Shown piece after piece: positions 8,683 through 18,327 of a stretch of DNA of 64,000 bases. Source of the DNA: Rhodothermales bacterium (lineage in GTDB: Bacteria > Bacteroidota > Rhodothermia > Rhodothermales > UBA10348); NCBI GenBank assembly GCA_040221055.1, contig JAVJVN010000004.1, positions 205,430 through 269,429 of the forward strand, given 5' to 3'. Position 1 is the first letter of the stretch; each line of letters starts with the position of its first letter. The translations under genes and the position numbers were made by a program. The notes below the pieces were generated by a model, which ran no database searches, was not told the origin of the DNA, and saw only the letters and a program-made list of their open reading frames with translations.

Positions 8683-10952
8683 AAACCCTGGAAGACTGGC
8701 TCCTTGAGGCCGTGGAACGTCCCGCATCGGAACAGGAGGCGTTCGTGCTTTCGGCCCCGAAAGACCTCCGGGATGATCTTCGGGCCGCCCTTTCGTCGTA
8801 TATGGATGCGTCGGGTTATTTTGATACCCTGGCCCGGAAGCTTCACCTGCCCACCACCACCCCCATTCAGGTCAACGCCTTGCTCTCCTCACCCGAAATG
8901 CCGGCCGGCACGACCGTTGCCCACTACAGGATCCAGAGTCACATCGGCGATGGCGGGATGGGGGCCGTGTACAAGGCCGAGGATACGCGTCTGGGGCGCA
9001 CCGTGGCCCTGAAATTCCTGGGCGGGGTCGATGCGCGCGCGCGGGACCGGTTCGTCCGCGAGGCGCAATCCGCATCGGCGCTCGACCATCCGAACATCTG
9101 CACCATTTTCGAGATCGGAGACGCTGACGGGCGCGCCTACATTGCCATGGCCTGCTACGAGGGCCAGACGTTGCGCGCCCTGATTGATCGGGGGCCCCTG
9201 GACGTGGACTCGGCCATGGATATTGCCCGGCAGGCCGCCTCCGGGCTCGCCGCCGCCCACACGAAAGGCATCGTGCACCGGGACATCAAACCGGAAAACC
9301 TGATGATCCTGCCCGATGGCCGGGTCATCATCCTGGATTTCGGGCTCGCCAAGGGCCAGACCGATGCCACGGTCACGCAGGAAGGCACGGTCATGGGGAC
9401 GGCAGCCTACATGAGCCCCGAGCAGGCCACGGGCCGGGCGGTGGACTATCGTTCGGACATCTGGTCGTTGGGGGCGGTGCTCTACGAAATGCTGGCCGGC
9501 GACCGCCCCTTCCCGGGCGCGTACCCGCAAGCCGTCCTGTACGGCATCCTCAACGCCGACCCCGAACCGCTGTCCGGTCGCCGGGCCGGTCTGCCGCTCC
9601 AATTGGTGGACGTGGTGGATCGGATGCTGCAGAAGGAACCGGACCAGCGGTTTCCCCGCTTGCAGGACATGATGGATGCACTCCAGGCGGTGCGCTCCCG
9701 CGCCGCGGCCAAGTCCGAGGCCCGCGAGCGGGTAGCCGGGGCATCGGGCGGTTCAGATTCCGATCAGGGCGCCGCTGCAGGCGCCAGTGCGGCTTCCCCG
9801 GACACGGATCCCGACGTGCTGCATCTGTTGTGCGTGGACGATGAGCCCGAACTGGAACTGCTCATGCAGCAGCGCTTCCGCAAGAACATCCGTTCGGGAG
9901 CATGGAAATTCGTGTTCGCCCTGGACGGCCAGGATGCGCTCAACAAGCTCGAACAGCATCCCGAAACCGGCGTCATCCTGACCGACCTGAACATGCCCAG
10001 GATGGACGGCCTCACGCTGCTGTCCCGCCTGTCCGAGCTGGACAGACCACTCCGTACCATCGTCGTGTCGGCGTACGGCGACCTGGAAAAAATCCGGACC
10101 GCCATGAACCGGGGGGCATTCGACTTCGTGACCAAGCCCATCGACTTCACCGACCTCGAAACCACCGTCGACAAGGCCGCGGCGGACCTCGCAGCCTATC
10201 GCCGGGCCCTGCGCGGGCAGAACCAGGCCGTTTCCATCCAACAGGAAATGGACGTTGCCCGGCGCATCCAGGATGCGACCCTGCCGGTGTCCTTTCCGGA
10301 CGGCGCCTTCGGTTTCTCGTCCGCGGCCGGCGAAATCAATTCCACGTTCTACGATGCCTTCGACATGCCGGGCGGACGCGTGGGGCTCGTTTCCGGCGAA
10401 GTGCAGGGTCGGAGTGTGACGTCCACGCTGCTGCTGGCCATGGGACAGACCTTCATCAAAGGCCTGCTCCAGCAAGGCGTCGAGCCCGCAACGGCCGTCG
10501 GCATGCTGAACAGCATGCTGTTCGCGGACGACCTGCCGAACGTGGCCTTGCATCTGCTGGTCGCGGTCGTCCACCGGGACGACGGCGCGATGACCATTGT
10601 GAACGCCGATCACCTGCCGCCCTTCCTGCTCTCGGCCGACGGGGACATCCAGGCGTTGGATACGGGAGCAGGCCCGGCCGTCTGGGCCGGAACGGACGCC
10701 GCGTGGAAGCCCACCACGGCCACGCTACCTGCCGGCAGTACCATCGTCCTGCCCTCCCGTGGATGCGTGCGGGCCATCGGGGAGAGCGGCCACCCGTTCT
10801 CGGTCGAACGGCTGGCCGCGACGCTCCGGGAAACCTCGGATTCGCGTCCCACGGCCGTCATCCGGAGCGTCCTGCGCGCGGTCGGCGACCACGTGGGAGA
10901 CGCCCCCATGCGCGAAGATCTGACCCTCGTGGCTATGCAGCGGGAAGCGTGA
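8679..10952 (+). CDS. Ser/Thr protein kinase - receiver - degenerate PP2C/SpoIIE fusion
   Basis: A 757-residue cytoplasmic protein. Residues about 83-335 are a Hanks-type kinase that looks active: glycine loop GDGGMGAVYK, Lys112 in VALKFL, HRDIKPEN with Asp202, DFG with Asp220, and YMSPEQ. Residues about 380-505 are a receiver with VDDEPE, phospho-Asp436 in LTDLNMPRMDG, SAYGD and the Lys in VTKPIDF. Residues about 520-757 are a PPM/SpoIIE phosphatase fold that has lost the usual metal-binding motifs. GGDFYD is NSTFYD, GDVSGKG is GEVQGRS, and the TDG motif is SRG, so a pseudophosphatase is likely. There are no membrane segments. ATG 8679 overlaps the sigma-factor stop. The 3' end overlaps the convergent histidine-kinase gene by 20 nt. 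The receiver could let a histidine kinase tune Ser/Thr phosphorylation of sigma or another partner. Confidence 0.9.
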   Translation: MKTLEDWLLEAVERPASEQEAFVLSAPKDLRDDLRAALSSYMDASGYFDTLARKLHLPTTTPIQVNALLSSPEMPAGTTVAHYRIQSHIGDGGMGAVYKAEDTRLGRTVALKFLGGVDARARDRFVREAQSASALDHPNICTIFEIGDADGRAYIAMACYEGQTLRALIDRGPLDVDSAMDIARQAASGLAAAHTKGIVHRDIKPENLMILPDGRVIILDFGLAKGQTDATVTQEGTVMGTAAYMSPEQATGRAVDYRSDIWSLGAVLYEMLAGDRPFPGAYPQAVLYGILNADPEPLSGRRAGLPLQLVDVVDRMLQKEPDQRFPRLQDMMDALQAVRSRAAAKSEARERVAGASGGSDSDQGAAAGASAASPDTDPDVLHLLCVDDEPELELLMQQRFRKNIRSGAWKFVFALDGQDALNKLEQHPETGVILTDLNMPRMDGLTLLSRLSELDRPLRTIVVSAYGDLEKIRTAMNRGAFDFVTKPIDFTDLETTVDKAAADLAAYRRALRGQNQAVSIQQEMDVARRIQDATLPVSFPDGAFGFSSAAGEINSTFYDAFDMPGGRVGLVSGEVQGRSVTSTLLLAMGQTFIKGLLQQGVEPATAVGMLNSMLFADDLPNVALHLLVAVVHRDDGAMTIVNADHLPPFLLSADGDIQALDTGAGPAVWAGTDAAWKPTTATLPAGSTIVLPSRGCVRAIGESGHPFSVERLAATLRETSDSRPTAVIRSVLRAVGDHVGDAPMREDLTLVAMQREA

Positions 10953-13900
10953 TCACGAATTCGGCGCCGCCCTGGGCCGAATCGCGGACGGTCATGGTGC
11001 CGCCGTGCCCCTTCGTGATGATGTCGTAGCTGAGGCTGAGCCCCAGCCCCGTACCTTCGCCCGTCGTCTTGGTCGTGAAGAACGGCTCGAAGATCCGGCT
11101 CCGGATATCGGCCGGAATACCCGGGCCATTGTCCGACACCGTGATTTCAACCTGGCCGCCCACGCGGCGCGTGCCCACGCGCACCCGTGCATCGGACTTT
11201 CCGGCTGCATTCAGGGCCTGGAACGCATTGTTCAGCAGGTTCACCAAGACGCGGCCCAGATCCTGGGGCTGCCCCTGGATGGTCCCCGCATCGTCTGCGA
11301 ACTCCCGGTCGACTTCCAGTTGGAAGCCGTGATCCCGCGCACGCATCCCGTGCCACGCCAGGCCCACGTACTCCCCGACGAAGGTGTTGACGTCAATCGA
11401 TTCCTTCTCGCCGGCACCGCCACGCGCATGCTGCATCATGGCCCGGACAATGCTGTCGGCACGTTTGCCGTGCTTGGCAATCTGCGACGTGTTCTGCAGA
11501 AGGTCGTCGATGATGCCCGAAACGGCCGCGGCGTCGCCCGAGGCGACGGCATCCCGCAGTTCCTCGGCAAGTTCGCTGCTCACCTCGGCAAAGTTGTTCA
11601 CGAAGTTCAGCGGATTCTTGATTTCGTGGGCAATGCCCGCCGTCAGGGAGCCGAGTGAGGCCAGCTTTTCCTGCTCCACAAGCTGCGACTGGGTGGCCTT
11701 GAGCTCGGCGTGGGAGGCTTCCAGCGCTCGATGTTGCTTCTCGATTTCCCGGGCCTGCGCCAGATCCCGCTCCCGGGCTGCTTCGCGCTCGCGTAGCACG
11801 ACGCGCCGACGCTGGACCCGGTCCACGGCGACGACCAGTCCGGCCAACAGGGCCAGATACAACAGGTAGGCCCACCACCTTGTGTACCACGGTGACAGGA
11901 TGGTGATGTGGACGGATGCCCCCTCGGCGTTCCAGACCCCGTCGCTGTTGGCCGCAATCACACGGAAGGTGTAATCGCCGGGCTTCAGGTTCGTATACGA
12001 TGCTTCATTCCGGCCTTCCGCGTCAATCCACTCCGTCTGTTCCGGCTCCAGCCGGTATCGGATGCGGTTCGCTTCCGGACGCTTGTAGTGGAGGGCCGCG
12101 AACTGGAAGGACGGCGCATCCTGGTCGTGCCGGAGCACGATGGATTCCGTATCCACGATGGATTTGGTGAGCGGTGATCCGGGGCCGGGGATGACTTTGG
12201 TGTTGAACAGCAGGAATTCGGTGATGGCCACGTCGGGCGCCACATTGTTCGTCCGGAGCTGCGTCGGGAAGAAGGCGTTGAAGCCCTGTACGCCTCCGAA
12301 GAACAGCTCATTGTTCTCTGTCCGCGCCAGCACACCCTCATTGAATTCAAGGGACTGCAGGCCGTACTCCATACCGAACCGGCGGAAGGTTTCCGTTGCG
12401 GGATCGAACCGATACAGACCCGAGTTCGTTGGCGCCCAAAGGGTTACATCGGCATCCCAGATCCCGGTGTAAACCGCCGGATCCATCAATCCGTCTTCGG
12501 CGCCGTAGTGGGTGAACTGCCCCGTGGAAACGTCCAGCTTGCTCATCCCCGCCCCGTAGGTATTGAAAAACACCGTGTTCGGGTCTTCAGGGTGGGGATG
12601 GATGCCGCTCACGGATCCGCCGCTCCAGGACGTCCTGTCGTTGGGAGCATAGGTGTAGTAGGTGGCTTGGTCCGCAGCGGGGTCGTATCGCAGTATCATG
12701 CTCTTCGCGCCGTCCTCGCTCAGCCCGAACCAAAGCACGCCGCTGCCATCCTCTGCCAGAAACCGGGGCAGGAACCGGTGGGGATCGGCCGGGGCATCCG
12801 CCCGGTCCCAGAAATCCACGGGGGTGATGCCGCCATCCGGAAAATAAATGAGATTGCCGAACATACTGGCCCAGAGCGTCCCCCGGCTGTCCAGCATGAG
12901 CCGCCAGATGACGTCATTGTCCACCGGAACGCCGCGCGGTTCTTCCGTGGACCAGAACTGGCTGCTACCCGTGCGCGGATCAATGCGGGCAATGCCTCCG
13001 CGGGTCCCCACGTAGTGGATGCCGTCTGCCGTTTCCTCCATGTCCCGGACATTATCGTTCGGGAGCATGCCATTCTCGACCGTATAGCGTGGCACAAGGC
13101 GCTGACGGCGTTCATCATAGACGAGAACACCGCCCATCCCCGGAATATTCGAGTTCCGTTGGCTTCCGAAATACACCTCACCGGACTGCCCTTTGAACAG
13201 CGGCGGTTGGCTTTCATTCTGGGTCCGCCAGAACTGGACGGTACCCGTATTGCGGTCAATCCGGTTCAGGTACCATCCGGGTTGTTGCGATTCCGAACCG
13301 AACGCGGCGACCCAGAGGATGCCATTCGATTCGGGATAGATGGCCCAGACCACCTCGCCCCGCATGGAGTTTGGATTGTCCGGCGTGGCCTCTCCCTTCA
13401 CGAAGCCCATGGCCGTCGGGTCGAACCGGGTCACCCCGAAACCGCCCGTACTGGCCCACAGGATGCCGCTCCGGTCCGTGTACATGGTGCCGATGGCATT
13501 CGACAGGAGTTCACCGCCTCCGGGCCCCGAACCGGATCCCGAGCGATAGGTCTGATAGGCCCCCGTCTCGACATTCATCCGGACCACACCTTCTACCGTA
13601 CCCACCCACATAATGCCGGGCGTGTTGGGATCGGAGACCGCCTGCACGGCCCGGTCCGCGTCGCTTTTCGTGACGTCATACTGTCTCCATGAGTCGTCTG
13701 CGGTGTCCAATCGGAAAATGCCTTCCCGCAACGAGCCGACCCAGAAGACGCCCGGCTCGTGGACATCCTCGACGGCTGACGTAGCTCCGCCGGGCACATT
13801 GAACAGGTTGGTCAGCGTACCGGCCTGCAAATCGAACCGGAAAACACCCTGCCCCCCTGTGATGATGAATGTGTCGCCCTCGCTCTCCTGTACGATGGAA

Positions 13901-14508
13901 CTGGTCCAGCCAATGTCCCCACCGTTGCCGCTGTGGCTTCCCCAATGCGTCACATGCCCGGATTCCGGGTCGAGCTGCTGGAATCCGCTGAGCGCCGAGG
14001 ACCAGATACGGCCTTCGGAATCGATGTCCAGGAATACGCTGCGGCTCGGATGCAGTTTGGTACTGTCCACCGCAGACGAGTAATAGTTCCTGGACTTGCC
14101 CGTATTCGGATCGAATCGGCCGATGGACCCGTCCTCGTAGCTCATCCACAGGTACCCCTCGCTGTCCTCTTTGATTTCCCAGATATACGTGTCGTGGACC
14201 GACGTGGAGTCGAACGGATCGGGCATGAAGCGCTCGACCCGCGTGCCATCGTAGCGGTTCAGACCGATTTCCGTGCCGAACCACATGAATCCTTTGCTGT
14301 CCTGGGCAATGGAATACACCGTGGACTGGCTGAGTCCGTCTTCCAGGGTCACATTCTCGAAACGGATGGGCAAATCGGTGGCCCCGGACGAGAAGGCTAC
14401 TTCGTCGTTGGCTATCTGACGGGCCTCGGCCGGGATGGCGGTGACCAGAAGGAGAGCCAGGACGGTTAAACGCGAACGCATGGGGGTAGTGGGGTGGGTG
14501 GGGGTCAT
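10933..14508 (-). CDS. Propeller-sensor histidine kinase (Reg_prop - Y_Y_Y - TM - HisKA - HATPase)
   Basis: A 1191-residue membrane sensor kinase. The signal peptide lies near residues 10-30; ATG at 14508 overlaps the upstream stop as ATGA, and ATG at 14481 is an alternative. A long periplasmic two-component-regulator propeller follows (about 45-790, repeats such as [19 protein letters not shown]). Then come a Y_Y_Y-type beta domain, a transmembrane helix (about 876-896, [18 protein letters not shown]), a coiled coil, HisKA with His961 in [11 protein letters not shown], and an HATPase with [14 protein letters not shown] and GEGTGLGLS. Unlike many Bacteroidota hybrids it has no receiver or AraC output domain. 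It is the last gene of a six-gene operon, so its phosphate must go to a protein encoded elsewhere. The nearest receivers are at 7622-7996 and inside 8679-10952. Confidence 0.9.
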   Translation of the reverse strand: MTPTHPTTPMRSRLTVLALLLVTAIPAEARQIANDEVAFSSGATDLPIRFENVTLEDGLSQSTVYSIAQDSKGFMWFGTEIGLNRYDGTRVERFMPDPFDSTSVHDTYIWEIKEDSEGYLWMSYEDGSIGRFDPNTGKSRNYYSSAVDSTKLHPSRSVFLDIDSEGRIWSSALSGFQQLDPESGHVTHWGSHSGNGGDIGWTSSIVQESEGDTFIITGGQGVFRFDLQAGTLTNLFNVPGGATSAVEDVHEPGVFWVGSLREGIFRLDTADDSWRQYDVTKSDADRAVQAVSDPNTPGIMWVGTVEGVVRMNVETGAYQTYRSGSGSGPGGGELLSNAIGTMYTDRSGILWASTGGFGVTRFDPTAMGFVKGEATPDNPNSMRGEVVWAIYPESNGILWVAAFGSESQQPGWYLNRIDRNTGTVQFWRTQNESQPPLFKGQSGEVYFGSQRNSNIPGMGGVLVYDERRQRLVPRYTVENGMLPNDNVRDMEETADGIHYVGTRGGIARIDPRTGSSQFWSTEEPRGVPVDNDVIWRLMLDSRGTLWASMFGNLIYFPDGGITPVDFWDRADAPADPHRFLPRFLAEDGSGVLWFGLSEDGAKSMILRYDPAADQATYYTYAPNDRTSWSGGSVSGIHPHPEDPNTVFFNTYGAGMSKLDVSTGQFTHYGAEDGLMDPAVYTGIWDADVTLWAPTNSGLYRFDPATETFRRFGMEYGLQSLEFNEGVLARTENNELFFGGVQGFNAFFPTQLRTNNVAPDVAITEFLLFNTKVIPGPGSPLTKSIVDTESIVLRHDQDAPSFQFAALHYKRPEANRIRYRLEPEQTEWIDAEGRNEASYTNLKPGDYTFRVIAANSDGVWNAEGASVHITILSPWYTRWWAYLLYLALLAGLVVAVDRVQRRRVVLREREAARERDLAQAREIEKQHRALEASHAELKATQSQLVEQEKLASLGSLTAGIAHEIKNPLNFVNNFAEVSSELAEELRDAVASGDAAAVSGIIDDLLQNTSQIAKHGKRADSIVRAMMQHARGGAGEKESIDVNTFVGEYVGLAWHGMRARDHGFQLEVDREFADDAGTIQGQPQDLGRVLVNLLNNAFQALNAAGKSDARVRVGTRRVGGQVEITVSDNGPGIPADIRSRIFEPFFTTKTTGEGTGLGLSLSYDIITKGHGGTMTVRDSAQGGAEFVITLPAA

Positions 14509-16049
14509 GGCAAGGTAAGGGTGAACACGGCGCCGCCGCCGGGTGCGTTGATGGCGGTCATGGTGCCACCGTGGCCCTTCGTCACGATGTCGTGACTCAG
14601 GCTGAGTCCGAGGCCGGTGCCTTCGCCGGTCGGCTTCGTCGTGAAGAAGGGCTCGAAGATCTTTTCGCGGACATCGGGCGGGATGCCGGGGCCGGAGTCG
14701 GCGACCGAGACGACGACGGCCCCGCTCTTCGTCCGCTCCGTGGTGACGCGCACGACGGGTTTTGGCGCCGCGCCGTCCATCCCCACCGCGTAGAAGGCGT
14801 TATTGAGCAGGTTGAGCACCACCCGCCCAAGATCCTGGGGCTGAACGGTGAACGTTCCGGCCTGCGGATCCAGGTCCCGGACGACGTCGCATTCGAACAT
14901 GTGGTCCTTGGCGCGCATGCCGTGCCACGCGAGGTCAATGTATTCAGCCACGAAGGCGTTCACGTCGACGGCCGTGCGCTCGGCCGTGCCGCCCCGGGCG
15001 TGCTGCATCATGCTGCGCACAATGGCGTCGGCGCGGCCGCCGTGCTTGGCAATCTGCTCGGCGTTTGAGCGAAGATCGGCCATGATGGCCCTTGCCTCGT
15101 CCGCGCCCTCCGGGCCGGCGTCCAGGGCTTCGGCCAGTTCGTCGACCAATTCCCGGCTGACATCCGCAAAGTTGTTCACGAAGTTCAGCGGATTCTTGAT
15201 TTCGTGGGCAATGCCGGCGGTCAGCGAGCCGAGCGAGGCCAGTTTTTCCGACTGGATGAGCTGCTCCTGGGTGGCCCGCAATTGCTTGAGGTCGGACTCG
15301 GCCTGCTGCAGGTCCTCGAACCGTCGGTAGGCGAAGTCAAAGGCCTTGGCAAACCGCAGCAGCACCGCTTTCGCTTCCTCGCTCGGATCGGTCTCGCCGA
15401 ACAGCAGGAAGCCGATTTCCCCGTGGGTGGTTCGGGCCTGGACAAAGGTGAAGCCGCCGCTGTGCCGGACGTCCTCCTCCGTGACCGCCTCGGGGTCGAT
15501 CCTCTGGAAATCCCCGTCCTCGATCATGTGGCGCAGGTACTGGACCGCGGCCTCGGGATCGAACTTGAAGACTCCCAGGGGCTCCTGGCCCCGCTCCCAT
15601 TCCATGAGCGCAGGTACGGCCGAAAAATCCCGCGGCAGGTCCATGATGAACTCGATTTTCTTGCCGCCGACACCGGTCAGGGCCTTTTCATAGCCTTTTT
15701 CCGTCCATTTGGCGTGCCAGAACATTTCGCACGGGAAGCCGAGCCCATGGTATTCCTCGTACATGGTCAGCACCACGTCCAGCAGTTCTTCAGCGGACTG
15801 CATGGCGACGGCCCGGGAACGCACTCGTTCCAGGGCATTGTCCACTTTCAGCGCGGACAGGGCGGCCTCGAGGGCCGTGTTGGCTTCCTCCACGGCTTCC
15901 CGCTTGGCCTCCAGTTCGGCGACCGATTCGTCGAGGAAGATGGCCGTCGTGCGTTTGATTTTCTCGAGCCGCTGGAGTCGGAACTCCAGCATTTCGATTT
16001 CATCGCGCAGCGCACGGATGGTCTGTTCAGGGTCCTCGCGTTCGCTCAT
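14505..16049 (-). CDS. Soluble histidine kinase with one copy of the repeated sensor module
   Basis: A 514-residue cytoplasmic kinase. It has an N-terminal coiled coil (about 1-65), then one roughly 190-residue sensor module opening [16 protein letters not shown], then HisKA (His282 in [11 protein letters not shown]) and an HATPase ([23 protein letters not shown]). The module resembles the fifth module of the kinase at 20453-25231 most closely: both have GLGFPC, LPRDFS, a WER..E.LG.FKF stretch and [20 protein letters not shown]. There is no transmembrane segment. ATG at 16049 overlaps the FIST gene stop (ATGA) and is preceded by AAGGAG, which decides the start. The module's ligand is unknown. 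Confidence 0.88.
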   Translation of the reverse strand: MSEREDPEQTIRALRDEIEMLEFRLQRLEKIKRTTAIFLDESVAELEAKREAVEEANTALEAALSALKVDNALERVRSRAVAMQSAEELLDVVLTMYEEYHGLGFPCEMFWHAKWTEKGYEKALTGVGGKKIEFIMDLPRDFSAVPALMEWERGQEPLGVFKFDPEAAVQYLRHMIEDGDFQRIDPEAVTEEDVRHSGGFTFVQARTTHGEIGFLLFGETDPSEEAKAVLLRFAKAFDFAYRRFEDLQQAESDLKQLRATQEQLIQSEKLASLGSLTAGIAHEIKNPLNFVNNFADVSRELVDELAEALDAGPEGADEARAIMADLRSNAEQIAKHGGRADAIVRSMMQHARGGTAERTAVDVNAFVAEYIDLAWHGMRAKDHMFECDVVRDLDPQAGTFTVQPQDLGRVVLNLLNNAFYAVGMDGAAPKPVVRVTTERTKSGAVVVSVADSGPGIPPDVREKIFEPFFTTKPTGEGTGLGLSLSHDIVTKGHGGTMTAINAPGGGAVFTLTLP

Positions 16050-17188
16050 TTCTCCTTCAGCACGACACAAACGGATGTGATATTGTTGAGCTCATTCCGT
16101 CCACCTTGCACACGCGAAATCTCTCCCAGGGAGAAGAACCCGGCCATCGGCGCGTTCCACATCTCCCTGACGGTGTTGATTTCGCGCTTCAGGAGGGGGC
16201 CCATCGACAGACGCCTTCCGGCACAAGAGAAGTACACGATGGCATCCGCCTCAGGAGCCCGGTCCTCTTTCATGGATCGACACCCGTCGATAACAGCATC
16301 GACGACATCGTCTTCCGGAGGCAACGAGAACCTGATTTTTGAACCCTGTGGAACCCGTCCGTTGCACATCACCGAGCTGGATTCGAGATCATACACCAGC
16401 GACGGACGCATGACGGCCGCCCCTTCATTGCGAATGAGCTGGGGCGGGAGCGACATGGCGAACTCATCGATCCAGACTTCAGAGGTCAGTTCCTCGCGAG
16501 AGCATACTCCGGAGTACTTGAGCATCAAGTCCAGTGCCGGTTCACCGTCGATTTCATGTACCCACATGCCATCACTCTTGGTGACGGTCTTCACGGGCCC
16601 AACGGGTTTCCATCCGCACGTGGCCACGCCGTTGACGGCAATCCTGTCTCCGTCAATGACCAACATGACCAGGCCGCGATCCATATCGACGTCGGTCGTA
16701 AACACAGCCGTCTCCGTCGTATCCGAACTCATGGCTGCCATGGCACCGAATATATGGGCCTCCGGGCCCATGACGGACTCGACTCCGGCAATCACATCTT
16801 CGGCGATGGTTTGCATGTGGCTCGTACCCACCATGAAGACGGGATTGTCCACCCATTCCGCGGCTTTCCGGGCCATTTTGGCCGCGGTTTCCGCTTCCGA
16901 TTCCGGCGTCAGCGATTCATGAATGACTCGGAAAGTCTCCGGAGCCATGTCGGACAGCAGCACAGCGACCGAGTCCTGCTGGAATCCGCCGTCGACGAAT
17001 TCTCCGTACGTCGTGGCGCCGAATACCTGGATGTCGTGTGACGCGAAAAGTCGTCGAAGAAGACTGCGGTCCCAGTTGTTCGCCACGAATACAAATGCAA
17101 GGGTCGGCGCGAAACCATCGGAGAGCGCACCTTTCAATGCCGATTTGGCGGATTCCAATGAGTCTGCCTGGAACGATTTTGCCTTCAT
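16046..17188 (-). CDS. FIST sensor-domain protein (paralogue 2)
   Basis: A 380-residue protein made only of the FIST N and FIST C domains; there is no kinase, receptor or membrane segment. Typical features are the early strand TLAFVFVANNW, QVFGATTYGEF, the central VIDGDRIAVNGVATCGWKPV, DGEPALDLMLKY, and the C-terminal ADAIVYFSCAGRR and MAGFFSLGEIS. FIST domains are proposed sensors of small ligands, possibly amino acids, and are usually linked to signalling proteins. It is clearly paralogous to the gene just upstream; both start MKAK.FQA and align end to end. The start at 17188 overlaps the upstream stop (ATGA) and has an AAGGAGG-like sequence. It is likely to present a ligand state to one of the operon's kinases. 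Confidence 0.88.
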   Translation of the reverse strand: MKAKSFQADSLESAKSALKGALSDGFAPTLAFVFVANNWDRSLLRRLFASHDIQVFGATTYGEFVDGGFQQDSVAVLLSDMAPETFRVIHESLTPESEAETAAKMARKAAEWVDNPVFMVGTSHMQTIAEDVIAGVESVMGPEAHIFGAMAAMSSDTTETAVFTTDVDMDRGLVMLVIDGDRIAVNGVATCGWKPVGPVKTVTKSDGMWVHEIDGEPALDLMLKYSGVCSREELTSEVWIDEFAMSLPPQLIRNEGAAVMRPSLVYDLESSSVMCNGRVPQGSKIRFSLPPEDDVVDAVIDGCRSMKEDRAPEADAIVYFSCAGRRLSMGPLLKREINTVREMWNAPMAGFFSLGEISRVQGGRNELNNITSVCVVLKEK

Positions 17189-18327
17189 CCTTCGACCTCC
17201 TTGAGCAACACGCAACAGGACGTGAGTGCATTGTATTCCAGTTTTCCACCCGTGACACGCGCCATTTCACCGCTGGACAGCAGGCCCACCATCGGGACGC
17301 CGAACAGTTTGCCGGCTTCCCGGATTTCGCGGTTCATGGCGGGTCCGAGCGAGTTGTATCGTCCCCAGCAGGAGAAGTACACCACCGCATCCACATCCCC
17401 GGTGTCGTCCTTTATCCGCTTGAAGTCCTCAAGCACGGTATCGATGACCTCGCCGTCCGGCTCGATGGAGAAGCGCACCTTGGCACCTTCTTCCATGGTT
17501 CCGGGGCACATGATGGCCCGTGTTTCCTTGTCATACAGGAGCGCAGGCCGCATGATGGGATCCCCGTGCGGCCTCTGCAGCTGCAGAGGCAACGTGTTGA
17601 CTTCCAATTCCCAGTTCACCGGATCGTCCAGGTCCAGGTCTTCCTGGCCGATGTATTTCAGCAGGGCATCCAGGGCCGGGACCCCGTCGATTTCATACAC
17701 CCACTGGCCCTCGCTGCGGGTTATCGTGCGCGGCGCCCCAACCGCCTTCCAGCCGCACGCGGCCCGGCTGGTCATCTGGATACGATCCCCGTCAATGACG
17801 AGGGTCAGGATCCCCCGGGAGCTTTCGGCATCGGCCGTGTACACGTACGAGGGGTCATTGACGGATGGCATGCCGGCTCCGGCACCGGCCAGTTCGGCGT
17901 CGTCGCCCAGCACGTCCTCGAAGGTCTCCAGAATGGCTTCTCCGCGTGTTCTCAGATCTGAAATCAACGCCATGATGACGGGATTGCGGTAGCGTGCCAG
18001 CGCCTCCGTGGCTACGGACCGGGTAACGTCCTCCTCGTCACCCCCTTCCAGGGGTTCCAGACGCAGGTAGAAGCACTCCTGCGGCACATCGAGCAGGAGG
18101 ATGGCAATGGACCCGGTCTCAATGCCATGGCGGGTGAATTCACCCCAGGAACTGGCTCCGAACACGGCGACACCGTGATCCTGTAAATACCGTCCGATGG
18201 TACGGATTTCGTCGGGCAACGAAGAGAACACGATGGCGAGGGTCGGTCGGAAATCGTCCCCGACGTTCGCCTCTAACCAGGATTTGAATCCTTCGACGTC
18301 TTTTGCCTGGAAATCTTTGGCCTTCAT
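17185..18327 (-). CDS. FIST sensor-domain protein (paralogue 1)
   Basis: A 380-residue stand-alone FIST N/FIST C protein. Recognisable parts are TLAIVFSSLPDE, VAVFGASSWGEF, the central LVIDGDRIQMTSRAACGWKA, DGVPALDALLKYIG, and the C-terminal DAVVYFSCWGRYNSLGP and GVPMVGLLSSGEMA. It is soluble and has no catalytic motif. Start and stop both overlap neighbours by 4 nt, the 7TM kinase upstream and the second FIST gene downstream, so expression of the set is coupled. Two different FIST paralogues side by side may bind different ligands or form a heteromer; the sequence does not show which. Confidence 0.88.
   Translation of the reverse strand: MKAKDFQAKDVEGFKSWLEANVGDDFRPTLAIVFSSLPDEIRTIGRYLQDHGVAVFGASSWGEFTRHGIETGSIAILLLDVPQECFYLRLEPLEGGDEEDVTRSVATEALARYRNPVIMALISDLRTRGEAILETFEDVLGDDAELAGAGAGMPSVNDPSYVYTADAESSRGILTLVIDGDRIQMTSRAACGWKAVGAPRTITRSEGQWVYEIDGVPALDALLKYIGQEDLDLDDPVNWELEVNTLPLQLQRPHGDPIMRPALLYDKETRAIMCPGTMEEGAKVRFSIEPDGEVIDTVLEDFKRIKDDTGDVDAVVYFSCWGRYNSLGPAMNREIREAGKLFGVPMVGLLSSGEMARVTGGKLEYNALTSCCVLLKEVEG

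Noticed and set aside
15204..16922. 572-codon plus-strand frame opposite the soluble kinase and FIST gene
   Set aside because: It is an antisense shadow with no domain; both minus-strand genes have strong motifs and ribosome-binding sites.
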